From contig URPR01000020.1 in NCBI GenBank assembly GCA_900549775.1, positions 1-20,893 on the forward strand: 20,893 nucleotides of DNA, written 5' to 3'. The notes beneath the pieces were generated by a model. It searched no databases. It saw only the letters and a list, made by a program, of their open reading frames with translations, and had not been told where the DNA came from. Positions 6,978 to 15,442 of the stretch are shown in pieces (position 1 is the stretch's first letter; every line of letters starts with the position of its first letter). Origin of the DNA: an uncultured Oscillospiraceae bacterium (GTDB lineage: Bacteria; Bacillota; Clostridia; Oscillospirales; Acutalibacteraceae). Both the position numbers and the translations under genes were made by a program.

Positions 6978-7077
6978 CACCACTGCTTATCATTTTTCTT
7001 ACAGCGGTAGCATCGCGAATATATCTGCAAACTACGAAAATTTTATGGCTTAACGGGACTTTTAGGCAGTGATTTTG

Positions 7078-7106
7078 TTGCACCAAGGGATAAAAAAGTT
7101 TATACT
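7078..7106 (+). promoter_or_regulatory. Sigma-A promoter of the NifU-like / GGGtGRT operon
   Basis: TTGCAC (7078-7083) and TATACT (7101-7106) are separated by exactly 17 bases. Transcription would start near 7113, about 30 bases before the chosen ATG. It diverges from the recA promoter, with about 100 bases between the two -35 boxes. Confidence 0.72.
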
Positions 7107-7142
7107 TAATTGTATCAATACATGAAAGGGGCTTCTACAAAT

Positions 7143-7835
7143 ATGGAATATTCTCCAGAGATTATTAATATGTGTACTGTAAAAAAAGGGTCAAACCACG
7201 GGCCTGCACCCATCCCAGAAGAGGGGAAATGGGTAAAGCCATACGAAATTAAAGATATTTCCGGTCTATCACATGGAATAGGCTGGTGCGCGCCTCAACA
7301 AGGTGCTTGCAAGTTAACTTTAAATGTAAAGGAAGGCATTGTAAAAGAGGCGCTTGTTGAGACTATAGGATGTTCTGGCATGACACATTCTGCAGCTATG
7401 GCAGCTGAAATTTTGCCAAATAAGACCCTTCTTGAATGCCTAAACACAGATCTAGTTTGTGATGCCATAAATACGGCAATGAGAGAAATCTTTAAGCAAC
7501 TTGTATATGGAAGAAGTCAAACTGCATTTTCGGAGAACGGTTTGCCGATTGGTGCCGGACTTGAAGATTTAGGCAAAGGATTGCGCTCTCAAATTGGTAC
7601 AATGTACAGTACCGATAAAAAAGGGGTAAGATACCTCGAAATGACAGAAGGTTATGTTTTATCTGTTGCGCTCGACGATCAGGATGAGGTTATCGGTTAT
7701 AAGTTTGTAAAAATAGGTAAAATGCTTGAAGATATTCGTCATGGAAAAGCGTGTGAAAAAGCCTTTAGCGACAATGTTGGGACTTATGGTCGATACGATG
7801 AAGGCGTTAAATTTATAGACCCGCGTGAAGAATAA
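7143..7835 (+). CDS. NifU-like iron-sulfur cluster scaffold protein linked to GGGtGRT
   Basis: This is a 230-residue protein resembling the NifU/IscU N-terminal fold (for example LVETIGCSGMTHSAAMAAE), with cysteines at 11, 49, 56 and 77 as candidate cluster ligands. Proteins of this type in Clostridia are annotated as iron-sulfur assembly scaffolds and are found next to the GGGtGRT gene, as here; this is known from the family rather than shown by the sequence. The ATG at 7143 is preferred because AAAGGGG lies 12 bases upstream and the family begins M-EYS. In-frame TTG (7110) and ATG (7122) lie upstream, but TTG 7110 would sit at or before the predicted transcription start. The next gene starts 21 bases downstream in the same operon. 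The exact client protein of the cluster is unknown. Confidence 0.85.
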   Translation: MEYSPEIINMCTVKKGSNHGPAPIPEEGKWVKPYEIKDISGLSHGIGWCAPQQGACKLTLNVKEGIVKEALVETIGCSGMTHSAAMAAEILPNKTLLECLNTDLVCDAINTAMREIFKQLVYGRSQTAFSENGLPIGAGLEDLGKGLRSQIGTMYSTDKKGVRYLEMTEGYVLSVALDDQDEVIGYKFVKIGKMLEDIRHGKACEKAFSDNVGTYGRYDEGVKFIDPREE

Positions 7836-7856
7836 TTCTTAAAAAGGAGCGTTTTT

Positions 7857-8870
7857 ATGTTAAATGAAATTACATTTGAAGGTATAGAAAGACGATTGCC
7901 CAAAATTGAAAAATGCCTTTCTGCATACGGTTTGAGCTCGCTGCAAGAAGCTAAAGAAATTTGCAATTTACATGGCGTAGATGCTGGCAAAATAGTAAAA
8001 GAAATTCAGCCCATTGCTTTTGAGAACGCTTGTTGGGCGTATACATTAGGATGTGCTATAGCTATAAAAAATAAAGTAAAATCAGCAGAGGATGCCGCTA
8101 AGTTTATCGGCATAGGTCTTGAAGCTTTTTGCATTCCGGGATCTGTGGCAGAACAGAGACAGGTAGGACTTGGACATGGAAATTTAGCGGCTATGCTTCT
8201 TTCTGAAGAAACACAGTGCTTTGCTTTCTTAGCAGGTCATGAATCGTTTGCCGCCGCTGAAGGAGCTATAGGTATAGCTAAAACTGCCAACAAAGCCAGA
8301 AAAAACCCACTTCGCGTGATTTTAAACGGTCTTGGCAAAGATGCCGCATATATAATTTCAAGAATAAACGGATTTACTTATGTAGAAACTGAATTCGACT
8401 ACTTTACCGATGAGTTAAAAATAGTTAGTGAAAAAGTATTTGGTACAGGAGACAGAGCTAAAATCCGCTGTTTCGGAGCCGATGATGTAAGAGAAGGTGT
8501 CGCTATAATGAAGCACGAGAATGCTGATGTTTCCATTACCGGAAACTCCACTAACCCAACTAGATTTCAGCATTTGGTTGCTGGAACTTATAAAAAATGG
8601 GCACTTGAAAATGGAAAAAAATACTTTTCAGTGGCTTCAGGCGGAGGTACCGGAAGAACTTTACACCCTGACAACATGGCAGCTGGTCCGGCTTCGTACG
8701 GTTTGACTGACTCCATGGGACGCATGCATGGCGATGCACAATTTGCAGGTTCATCTTCTGTTCCTGCACATGTCGAAATGATGGGTCTTATCGGCATGGG
8801 CAACAACCCTATGGTTGGAGCAAGTGTTGCTTGCGCCGTTGCGGTTATGGAAGGATTGTGTAAAAATTAA
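7857..8870 (+). CDS. GGGtGRT protein (conserved, poorly characterised)
   Basis: This is a 337-residue protein containing the family signature GGGTGRT at 262-268, in the segment SVASGGGTGRTLHPDNMA, plus a glycine-rich stretch around VGLGHGNLAAMLL and a C-terminal GLIGMGNNPMVGASVA. Members occur widely in anaerobes beside a NifU-like gene, which is the arrangement here. No biochemical activity is established that I know of. The start ATG at 7857 has AAAAAGGAG about 9 bases upstream. Alanine- and glycine-rich segments suggest a soluble Rossmann-like enzyme, but that is inference. A strong terminator follows at 8934. Confidence 0.93.
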   Translation: MLNEITFEGIERRLPKIEKCLSAYGLSSLQEAKEICNLHGVDAGKIVKEIQPIAFENACWAYTLGCAIAIKNKVKSAEDAAKFIGIGLEAFCIPGSVAEQRQVGLGHGNLAAMLLSEETQCFAFLAGHESFAAAEGAIGIAKTANKARKNPLRVILNGLGKDAAYIISRINGFTYVETEFDYFTDELKIVSEKVFGTGDRAKIRCFGADDVREGVAIMKHENADVSITGNSTNPTRFQHLVAGTYKKWALENGKKYFSVASGGGTGRTLHPDNMAAGPASYGLTDSMGRMHGDAQFAGSSSVPAHVEMMGLIGMGNNPMVGASVACAVAVMEGLCKN

Positions 8871-8933
8871 GAACAGCTTTTATGCCCCTATAAGCACATT
8901 AATTCTATTATAAACAAATTTTATATTAAAATT

Positions 8934-8967
8934 AAAAACACCCATTTAAAAATTATGGGTGTTTTTT
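8934..8967. terminator. Bidirectional intrinsic terminator between the GGGtGRT operon and coaX
   Basis: A perfect 12-bp stem, AAAAACACCCAT (8934-8945) / ATGGGTGTTTTT (8955-8966), with a 9-base loop has T runs on both sides when read from either strand. It serves the rightward GGGtGRT operon and the leftward coaX operon, whose last stop is at 8988. Confidence 0.92.
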
Positions 8968-8987
8968 ACTTTACAAAAGAAACAAAG

Positions 8988-9758
8988 TTAAATATGAAAA
9001 TTTATTTTATATATCTCATTGAGGCCTGACAATAGAAGGTGTGGTTTAATTTCTATTTCTTTTTTGCACGATGGTATAATCTTTTCACAAAAGCCACCTG
9101 TTGCTACAATTTTGCAACGATACCCCAGCTCGTCTTCTATAAGGTCACATACTCCGTCAATCATCGCAGCCGTTCCATAAATAACGCCGGATCTAAGGCA
9201 GTCCTGAGTAATACTGTTTAAAACTTTTTTGGGCTTAGACACGGACACATTGGTAAGTAACTCTGCACTTTGAATAAGTGAATCCACCGAAGTTTTAACT
9301 CCAGGAGCAATAACACAACCAATAAATTTGTTTTCTTTATCCACTACAGAAAAAGTCGTCGCGGTGCCAAGGTCAATAACTATTATGGGTGAATTATGTA
9401 ACTTTAAGCCTCCTGCAATGCCAGCAATCAAATCTGCACCTATACTAGCAGGGTCTACGCTATGAATTTCAAAGTTCAAGTTTAATTTGTGATTAACCAT
9501 TACTGGAGTTTTTTTTAACAATTGCAATATAGCAGATGAAAATACGTTTGTAACCGATGGTACTACCGAGCTTATTATGGAGTCCTCTACTTTTCCTAAT
9601 GGGACATCATGTATTTTCAAAATGTATAAAAGTTCCAATACACATTGGTCCGCCGTAGTTTGACGCTTTGATGGGAGTCTGGATACAAAAACTAAATTGT
9701 CTTTATCGTACACTCCCAGCGTGACATTCGTATTGCCAATATCAACTACCAAAATCAT
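8988..9758 (-). CDS. coaX: Type III pantothenate kinase
   Basis: This is a 256-residue CoaX of the ASKHA kinase fold, which phosphorylates pantothenate in the first step of coenzyme A synthesis. The phosphate motif DIGNTN is at 6-11, the substrate-site GADLIAG at 107-113 and DLGTATT at 129-135; the final third has the adenosine-site VATGGFCEKI. Length is normal for the type. The start ATG at 9758 has AAAGGGA upstream. The stop of the M18 peptidase gene is 22 bases away on the same strand, so the two are co-transcribed; coaX is the last gene before the terminator at 8934-8967. The final CoA step (coaE) is encoded in the same gene run. Confidence 0.96.
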   Translation of the reverse strand: MILVVDIGNTNVTLGVYDKDNLVFVSRLPSKRQTTADQCVLELLYILKIHDVPLGKVEDSIISSVVPSVTNVFSSAILQLLKKTPVMVNHKLNLNFEIHSVDPASIGADLIAGIAGGLKLHNSPIIVIDLGTATTFSVVDKENKFIGCVIAPGVKTSVDSLIQSAELLTNVSVSKPKKVLNSITQDCLRSGVIYGTAAMIDGVCDLIEDELGYRCKIVATGGFCEKIIPSCKKEIEIKPHLLLSGLNEIYKINFHI

Positions 9759-9780
9759 AATTTAATCCCTTTTCAATAAA

Positions 9781-11199
9781 TTATTTAGCTGAGAAAAAAG
9801 CACCTATGGCTCTGTAAGTCATAAATAAATCCATTTTGGAAATAAGCTCAAAGGGAGCATGCATTGAAAGTACAGGTACTCCCACATCCACTACATCTAT
9901 GTTTAAATTCGCTATAAATTTAGCTATTGTTCCGCCACCACCAGCATCGACTTTCCCTAATTCTCCACTTTGCCAAAGTATATTTTCATTATCTAAAATG
10001 TTCCTGATTTCAGCCATAAATTCCGCTGATGCTTCAGAAGTTCCATATTTGCCGCCACTTCCGGTATATTTGGTTACCACCACACCGTTATTTACAAAGC
10101 AGCTGTTATTCTTATCATAAACTGAGGAATAGGTAGGGTCAAAAGCCGCATTAACATCGGCAGACAAACATTTTGACTTTGAAAGAACATGCCAATAATT
10201 TACATCGTCCATTTGAGCAATGTCTGCTATGAAAAATTTAAAGAAAGAAGATTGCATACCGGAATTGCCATCACTACCGATTTCCTCTTTATCAGCCAAA
10301 ATGGTGATAATAGTTTCTTCCGGTACATCTTTGAAGTCCAATATAGATTTTAATGCAGGGTATGCACAAACTCTGTCGTCATGTCCATAAGAACCAATAA
10401 AACTTCTGTCAAATCCGATGTCTCGTGCTTTAAAAGCCGGCACCATTTCGAGGTCAGCTGATAGAAAATCAGATTCATCTATACCGTACTTTTTATTTAA
10501 AATGTTGATAATGTTAAGCTTCACAAGCTCAGAACCGCTGTCACTCTTAAACGATCTGCTACCGATCACAACGTTTAGATTTTCTCCTGAAATGCCCTGT
10601 AGCATAGTTTTTGACATTTGTTCTTTAGCCAGGTGAGGCAAAAGGTCAGTTACACAAAAGCAAGGTTCATGCTCTTCTTCTCCAAGTCTAACTTCAATGC
10701 ATTCGCCGTTTTTCTTTGCTACCACACCATGCAGGGCAAGCGGCATAGCAGTCCATTGATATTTTTTTATTCCACCATAATAATGTGTTTTAAAGAAAGC
10801 AATATCACCTGCTTCATAGACCGGATTTGGCTTTAGATCAAGGCGAGGCGAGTCAATATGAGCAACTGTCATTTTTACACCGTTTTTGCAGCCTTGCTTG
10901 CCCATAATAGCCAATATCAACGCTTTTCCTCGATTATTGTAATAAATCTTTTCACCTGGCAGGTATTTTTTATTGCAGTCATATTCTACAAATCCATTTT
11001 CTTTTGCTAAACTTACAGCGTTTTTAACAGCTTCTCTTTCGGTTTTTGAAGTATCGAGAAACTTTTTATAACCCTGTGCAAATTCATCAGCTCTGTTTAT
11101 TTCGCCTTCGCTCAATTTTAATATACCATTTTTTTTGCTTAAAAACAGGCGCTCTTTTAAAATGTCAACTTCACTTTTTTTATTTTCGTTTTCTACCAT
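9781..11199 (-). CDS. M18 family aminopeptidase
   Basis: This is a 472-residue metallopeptidase of family M18, a cytosolic dizinc enzyme that removes N-terminal residues from peptides. Seen in the sequence: the metal-binding AHIDSPRLDL (His114), the ADKEEIGSDGNSGMQ block with the catalytic Glu pair, and the C-terminal DAGGGGTIAKF and VPVLSMHAPFELISKMD segments, in the order expected. There is no signal peptide. The start ATG at 11199 is preceded by AAAGGAAA. A good extended -10 promoter lies just upstream, so it may be transcribed separately from the lytic transglycosylase gene 46 bases away. Family assignment is firm; substrate preference cannot be told. Confidence 0.95.
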   Translation of the reverse strand: MVENENKKSEVDILKERLFLSKKNGILKLSEGEINRADEFAQGYKKFLDTSKTEREAVKNAVSLAKENGFVEYDCNKKYLPGEKIYYNNRGKALILAIMGKQGCKNGVKMTVAHIDSPRLDLKPNPVYEAGDIAFFKTHYYGGIKKYQWTAMPLALHGVVAKKNGECIEVRLGEEEHEPCFCVTDLLPHLAKEQMSKTMLQGISGENLNVVIGSRSFKSDSGSELVKLNIINILNKKYGIDESDFLSADLEMVPAFKARDIGFDRSFIGSYGHDDRVCAYPALKSILDFKDVPEETIITILADKEEIGSDGNSGMQSSFFKFFIADIAQMDDVNYWHVLSKSKCLSADVNAAFDPTYSSVYDKNNSCFVNNGVVVTKYTGSGGKYGTSEASAEFMAEIRNILDNENILWQSGELGKVDAGGGGTIAKFIANLNIDVVDVGVPVLSMHAPFELISKMDLFMTYRAIGAFFSAK

Positions 11200-11229
11200 A
11201 CAAATTTTCCTTTCTTAAAATTATTTTAA

Positions 11230-11238
11230 TTATACCAC
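11230..11238 (-). promoter_or_regulatory. Extended -10 promoter for the M18 peptidase / coaX pair
   Basis: The minus strand reads TGGTATAAT, a consensus extended -10 element, in the 46-base gap between the transglycosylase and M18 genes. No good -35 box is seen at the usual distance, which is tolerable for extended -10 promoters. Confidence 0.45.
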
Positions 11239-11245
11239 AAAAAGG

Positions 11246-11818
11246 TTAAGATAGATATTTTTTACATATAACTTTATATTTTTGTTCTGAATTAATAACA
11301 TCGTCCACGTAATTTTTGGTTTCCTTAAATGGAATTACTTTTAAATTTTTTCCATCATCAGAATAATCTTTATTTTTCAGCCACTTGTCTACATTGCCAA
11401 TACCGGCATTGTAGGCGCACAAGGCTGTTCTTTTCTCACTGTATTTTTTTTGCAGAAGAGATAATAGATAAGTGCCATATTCAATATTAACTTTAGGGTC
11501 TTTTAAATGGTTTTCGTCCATTTCATATGCGGAATTATTTTTCTGTAACCAAAAGAAAGTTTCTGGCATTATCTGCATGAGGCCAATAGCTCCAGCATGT
11601 GAGCACGCTTCCTTTTTAAATTTACTTTCCTCTCTTATAACAGCAAATACAAGTTCTTTTTCTACGTTATATTTTTGGCAGGCTTCTTGTACAAAGTCGT
11701 GATAATGCAACGGGTAAGCCCTTTTTAGATAGAACTCGTATCCGTAGAGCAGCAAAGTAAAAATACTAAGAAAAATGAGTCCATACTTAAATGTTATTTT
11801 TAAAATTTTTTTTACCAT
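11246..11818 (-). CDS. Membrane-anchored lytic transglycosylase (Slt-type domain)
   Basis: This is a 190-residue protein with one N-terminal membrane segment (about 8-26) and then a lysozyme-like SLT domain facing outside. The catalytic Glu64 is in IREESKF, followed by GAIGLMQIMP (76-85) and AYNAG (135-139), the family motifs in order. It would cleave the glycan strands of peptidoglycan non-hydrolytically, for wall growth or insertion of wall-spanning complexes. The ATG at 11818 has GGAG 8 bases upstream, and the gene overlaps the end of coaE by 32 bases, so expression is tied to the upstream genes. Confidence 0.95.
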   Translation of the reverse strand: MVKKILKITFKYGLIFLSIFTLLLYGYEFYLKRAYPLHYHDFVQEACQKYNVEKELVFAVIREESKFKKEACSHAGAIGLMQIMPETFFWLQKNNSAYEMDENHLKDPKVNIEYGTYLLSLLQKKYSEKRTALCAYNAGIGNVDKWLKNKDYSDDGKNLKVIPFKETKNYVDDVINSEQKYKVICKKYLS

Positions 11819-12416
11819 TATAGGGCTCCGTTAGTTTAGAGATTATTTCGCACAAAGTCGCATTTAAATATTTTTCATCCCTATTATTTTCTAAAATTAT
11901 GTCGGCTTGTTTTTTGTAAAAGTTATCTTCAGGCTGAATGGAAAACCGGCGCAAAGCAGATTCTACATTTATATTGTCCCGCGATAATATACGTTTCAGC
12001 CGAAGTTTTTTATCAGCAATTACGCATAAAGTAACATCGCAAAGAAGATTTAGTTTCGTCTCAAACAGAAGCGGGACATCTAAAATTACTTTTTTCCCAT
12101 CTTTTTTATAACTTTCTAATTCCTTTTTTATTTCATTTATTATAAAAGGATGCGTGATTTTATTTAATGTAAGTACAGTGTCGTGCGAAGAAAAAGCGAT
12201 AGATGCTAGTTTATTGGGCACAATTTCACATTCAGATGATAAAATATTATTCCCAAAAGCTTTGCTCAATTCTTTAATACAGGCTTTATTTTTTAAATTT
12301 TTCTTAGCTATCAGGTCAGCGTCAATGACTTTAAAACCGTGATTTTTGAAAAAATCAGTTACAGTAGTTTTTCCGGCTCCGCTAGGCCCTGTAATTCCTA
12401 CGGTAATGCTATTCAA
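11787..12416 (-). CDS. coaE: Dephospho-CoA kinase
   Basis: This is a 209-residue P-loop kinase that phosphorylates the ribose 3'-OH of dephospho-CoA, the last step of coenzyme A synthesis. The P-loop GPSGAGKTT is at 10-18, followed by the DADLIAKK substrate segment and the LDVPLLFET motif near residues 92-100, all typical of CoaE. It begins with TTG at 12416, supported by a very strong GAGGTGATC ribosome site inside the end of the preceding gene, with which it overlaps by 8 bases. It is followed by the lytic transglycosylase with a 32-base overlap. Confidence 0.96.
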   Translation of the reverse strand: MNSITVGITGPSGAGKTTVTDFFKNHGFKVIDADLIAKKNLKNKACIKELSKAFGNNILSSECEIVPNKLASIAFSSHDTVLTLNKITHPFIINEIKKELESYKKDGKKVILDVPLLFETKLNLLCDVTLCVIADKKLRLKRILSRDNINVESALRRFSIQPEDNFYKKQADIILENNRDEKYLNATLCEIISKLTEPYNGKKNFKNNI

Positions 12417-13428
12417 GACTGATCACCTCAAAGCCGGCCGCTCTGATGAGTCTGTTATAAACAGCTAGGGAAACTCCAGATTTTTTAGGGCATCTAGCCA
12501 GTACCAGTTCAATTTCATGCATGTCATCTATTTTTCGTAAAGCATCAAAAAATAAGTTCGCTTGATTATCAAAATCATTTTCTTTTCCAAAAGATAAACA
12601 TTTCCCGCATATATTTTCTATATCTTCGTCAAAACACAAGCTTAAAGTGCGAGGGCTTCGGTGCGAGTTTACATATTCTATATACTTTTCTTTAGGTGCA
12701 TCGATAATCAAGACCTTGGCGTCTGGCGCATAGTGTTTATACTTCATCCCCGGAGAAATAACTTTCTGCATAGGCTTTAAGTCACTCATAATGGCGGGGT
12801 CAACTACTATTTTGCCAATTTCGCCTTCAATTTGTTCTACCGTAACTTTCCCTGGTCTTAACAAACGAGGGGACTTATCAACGAAGGAAATGACTGTGGA
12901 TTCTAATCCAATTTGACAGTCACCGCCATCGAAGATAGCGTCTATCTTGCCGTTCATGTCTTTAAGAACATGTGAAAACTTAGTAGGGCTGGGCTTGCCG
13001 GAAATATTTGCAGAAGGGGCTGCGATAGGAAATCCTAAATACTTTATGACTTTTCTCATGGTAGAATGAGAAGGTAACCGAATTGCTACAGTCTCCAAGC
13101 CACCAGAAGTAGTTTTGGGGACGTATTTACTTTTAGGCAAAATTACGGTCAATGGACCAGGCCAAAACTTTTTAGTTAAAATTTTAGCCTTTTCGGGAAA
13201 ACTTGTAATTAAATCGTAAATTTCATTTACCTCAGATATATGCAGGATAAGTGGATTGTCGCTTGGTCTGCCTTTAGCTACAAATATTTTTTTTACGGCA
13301 TTTTCACTGAGGGCATTTGCGCCAAGACCATATACAGTTTCCGTAGGCAAAGCCACTAGTCCATCATTTTTTAAAATTTCAGCGGCTATTTTCTCGTCAC
13401 CGCATTTCAATATTTTAGTTTGCATCAT
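12409..13428 (-). CDS. ywlC: L-threonylcarbamoyladenylate synthase (Sua5/YwlC)
   Basis: This is a 339-residue, two-domain Sua5-type enzyme. It makes threonylcarbamoyl-AMP from threonine, bicarbonate and ATP for the t6A37 modification of ANN-decoding tRNAs. The N-terminal YrdC domain shows LPTETVYGLGANA (27-39), KGRPSDNPLILHI and FPIAAPSANISGKPSPT. The Sua5 C-terminal domain follows SPGMKYKHYAP and runs to the end. The start is taken at the first ATG of an ATGATG pair (13428), which overlaps the prfA end by 14 bases. The prfA-sua5 pairing is common in Gram-positive bacteria. Confidence 0.96.
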   Translation of the reverse strand: MMQTKILKCGDEKIAAEILKNDGLVALPTETVYGLGANALSENAVKKIFVAKGRPSDNPLILHISEVNEIYDLITSFPEKAKILTKKFWPGPLTVILPKSKYVPKTTSGGLETVAIRLPSHSTMRKVIKYLGFPIAAPSANISGKPSPTKFSHVLKDMNGKIDAIFDGGDCQIGLESTVISFVDKSPRLLRPGKVTVEQIEGEIGKIVVDPAIMSDLKPMQKVISPGMKYKHYAPDAKVLIIDAPKEKYIEYVNSHRSPRTLSLCFDEDIENICGKCLSFGKENDFDNQANLFFDALRKIDDMHEIELVLARCPKKSGVSLAVYNRLIRAAGFEVISLE

Positions 13429-14527
13429 TATCGCTTCCGATTGATTTCTCTAATTTAGCCGCTCTGTCAGCAGTAATTAAAGCATCGATTATTTCGTCTA
13501 AATTACCATTTAAAATGTCTTCTAAACGGTAAAGCGTCAATCCTATTCTGTGGTCCGTCATTCTGCCTTGAGGATAATTATAAGTCCTGATTCTCTCAGA
13601 TCTATCTCCAGACCCAACTTGAGTTTTCCTTTCTTGCGCCAATGCATCGGTTTGCTCACGCATTTTTGCTTCAAGCAGCCTGGATTTTAAAACTTTCATG
13701 GCTTTGTCTTTGTTTTTGTATTGGCTCCTTTCGTCCTGGCATTCTACAACCACGCCCGTAGGAATGTGAGTTATTCTTATGGCAGATTCAGTTTTGTTAA
13801 TGTGTTGCCCTCCAGCCCCGCTAGCTCTGAAAGTATCAATCTGAAGATCAGCCGGATTTATATCTATTTCCACATCTTCAGCCTCAGGCAAAACCGCTAC
13901 GGTAACAGTGGAAGTATGGATACGACCCTGCGCTTCCGTTTCAGGAACTCTTTGCACCCTGTGCACTCCGCTTTCGTATTTAAACCTAGAATACGCTCCT
14001 TCACCCTTGACCATAAAACTTATTTCTTTGTATCCGCCAAGTTCAGTTTCATTTGCGTTTATTATTTCAGTTTTAAAACCTTTCATTTCAGCGTACATAC
14101 AGTACATTCTGTAGAGCACACCGGAAAATAAAGCAGCTTCGTCTCCGCCTGCGCCGCCTCTTATTTCTATAATAACATTCCTATCATCGTTAGGATCTTT
14201 TGGCAAAAGCAATATTTTAAGTTCGGAAGAAATTTTCTCTATATTTTCACGAGAAGTATCTAGCTCAGACTCAAGCATTTCTCGAAATTCTTTATCATTT
14301 CCGCCTTCATTCAAAAGCTGTTTAGCTTCTTCAAAATCACTTTTATATTTTTTATACTCTTCGTATTTTTCCACAATGGGGGTCAAGTTTTTTTGCTCTT
14401 TCATTATTGAAGTATATTTTTCCTGGTCGGACACAATGTTAGGATCAAACAGCATTTCATTTAATTCATCATATCTTTTTTTGAAAATTTCCAATCTGTC
14501 GAACAAATTACTCACTCTCTTTCGCAC
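13415..14527 (-). CDS. prfA: Peptide chain release factor 1
   Basis: This is a 370-residue class I release factor that reads UAA and UAG. The peptidyl-hydrolysis motif GGQ is at 239-241 within SGAGGQHINKTESA. The recognition motif PxT is PET at 195-197, in VHRVQRVPETEAQGRIHTS, which separates it from RF2 (SPF). The start is uncertain: GTG at 14527 is used here, but an in-frame GTG (14515) or TTG (14509) would give an N-terminus closer to that of other RF1 proteins, and no ribosome site clearly decides. It is the first gene of the leftward overlapping run prfA-ywlC-coaE-transglycosylase. Confidence 0.96.
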   Translation of the reverse strand: MRKRVSNLFDRLEIFKKRYDELNEMLFDPNIVSDQEKYTSIMKEQKNLTPIVEKYEEYKKYKSDFEEAKQLLNEGGNDKEFREMLESELDTSRENIEKISSELKILLLPKDPNDDRNVIIEIRGGAGGDEAALFSGVLYRMYCMYAEMKGFKTEIINANETELGGYKEISFMVKGEGAYSRFKYESGVHRVQRVPETEAQGRIHTSTVTVAVLPEAEDVEIDINPADLQIDTFRASGAGGQHINKTESAIRITHIPTGVVVECQDERSQYKNKDKAMKVLKSRLLEAKMREQTDALAQERKTQVGSGDRSERIRTYNYPQGRMTDHRIGLTLYRLEDILNGNLDEIIDALITADRAAKLEKSIGSDNDAN

Positions 14528-14585
14528 GCCTTAGCAGGCCGTATTTTTAAGTATTATACCATTTATAAAGATTTATATCAAATAA

Positions 14586-14613
14586 GGCCACCAAAAAGTT
14601 ACCTTTGGCAGCC
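14586..14613 (-). terminator. Probable terminator of the histidine phosphatase gene
   Basis: The hairpin has stem GGC..CCAAA / TTTGG..GCC, an internal CA/CA mismatch and an 8-base loop, 15 bases beyond the stop at 14628. On the minus strand it is followed by TTATTTGATAT, a weak T run, so termination may be partial. Confidence 0.45.
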
Positions 14614-14627
14614 ATTGTTTATGTATT

Positions 14628-15332
14628 TTACTTGTATTTGTCTAAGTTTTTAATTGTGCTCGTAACATCCTTCATGACATCACTAAGCTCATTTGCTTCG
14701 TTTCTATCCGCTTCATAAATAGATTCCGGGACCTTATCGTAAACTTCAAAAACATGGCCTCTAACCCACAAACTGGGAGTGATTCTAATAGAGTAGCCAC
14801 AGCCGTTATTGCTGCCCCATTGAAAGGCTTTAGCCTTAGGAATGCCGAAAGAAGCTAACAAAGTCATTATAACTCCACCGTGTGTGACTACTATAGCGTC
14901 TTTCATTTCATTTTTTATTATTTTGTCAATGATATCTTCAAAGCAAGAGCACACTCTGCGTGTAAAATCTGTCAGGTTTTCAGCCGTACAAGCTGAGGAA
15001 ACTTGCCCAGAAGAAAGCCAAGCTAAAAATTCTTTATCTTTTTCTAAATCTTTAGCGTTTTTATTTTCCCAATCTCCAAAATCACATTCTTTTAGGTTTT
15101 CTACAACCTGCTTTTTCATATCTGGGTACAAAATATCTGCCGTTTGTACACACCTTTTCATGGGACTCACGTACAGTAATCCAGCATTTGGATAGTTAAA
15201 CTTATTTTTCAGCTCGTTCAATTCCTTAATACCCTGCGGGGCAAGTGGAGTATCTGTCGACCCTACGTACAAACCCTTTATATTAGCTTGAGTTAATCCA
15301 TGGCGTATCAAGTGTATTTTATATGTTTTCAT
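14628..15332 (-). CDS. Histidine phosphatase family protein (phosphoglycerate mutase-like)
   Basis: This is a 234-residue member of the histidine phosphatase superfamily, branch 1. RHG (10-12) in HLIRHGLTQAN carries the phospho-accepting His, followed by the substrate-pocket LYVGSTDTPLAPQG and VSPMKRCVQTA. The acid residue is in LKECDFGDWE and the second catalytic His in VVTHGGVIMTL. Relatives include CobC-like alpha-ribazole phosphatases and broad phosphatases, and the substrate cannot be told here: no cobalamin genes or riboswitch are nearby. The start ATG at 15332 has AAGGAG 8 bases upstream. The gene diverges from the XRE regulator across a 110-base AT-rich gap. Confidence 0.9.
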   Translation of the reverse strand: MKTYKIHLIRHGLTQANIKGLYVGSTDTPLAPQGIKELNELKNKFNYPNAGLLYVSPMKRCVQTADILYPDMKKQVVENLKECDFGDWENKNAKDLEKDKEFLAWLSSGQVSSACTAENLTDFTRRVCSCFEDIIDKIIKNEMKDAIVVTHGGVIMTLLASFGIPKAKAFQWGSNNGCGYSIRITPSLWVRGHVFEVYDKVPESIYEADRNEANELSDVMKDVTSTIKNLDKYK

Positions 15333-15442
15333 AGAAAATCTCCTTAAAAAATATCAATAAATGTAGACATTTTAATTATTTTGATTTATTATAATATCTG
15401 CATAATGTCTTAAAGTTTACTCTTTGGAGGTCAAATTAAAGT

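Noticed and set aside
13721..14131. Plus-strand reading frame of 136 codons inside prfA
   Set aside because: It lies wholly antisense to the conserved GGQ and PxT region of prfA, with no ribosome site.
15333..15442. Cobalamin riboswitch or Cob genes beside the CobC-like phosphatase
   Set aside because: The 110-base gap is AT-rich with only weak promoter elements, and no cobalamin gene is nearby; the phosphatase is left with a family-level name.
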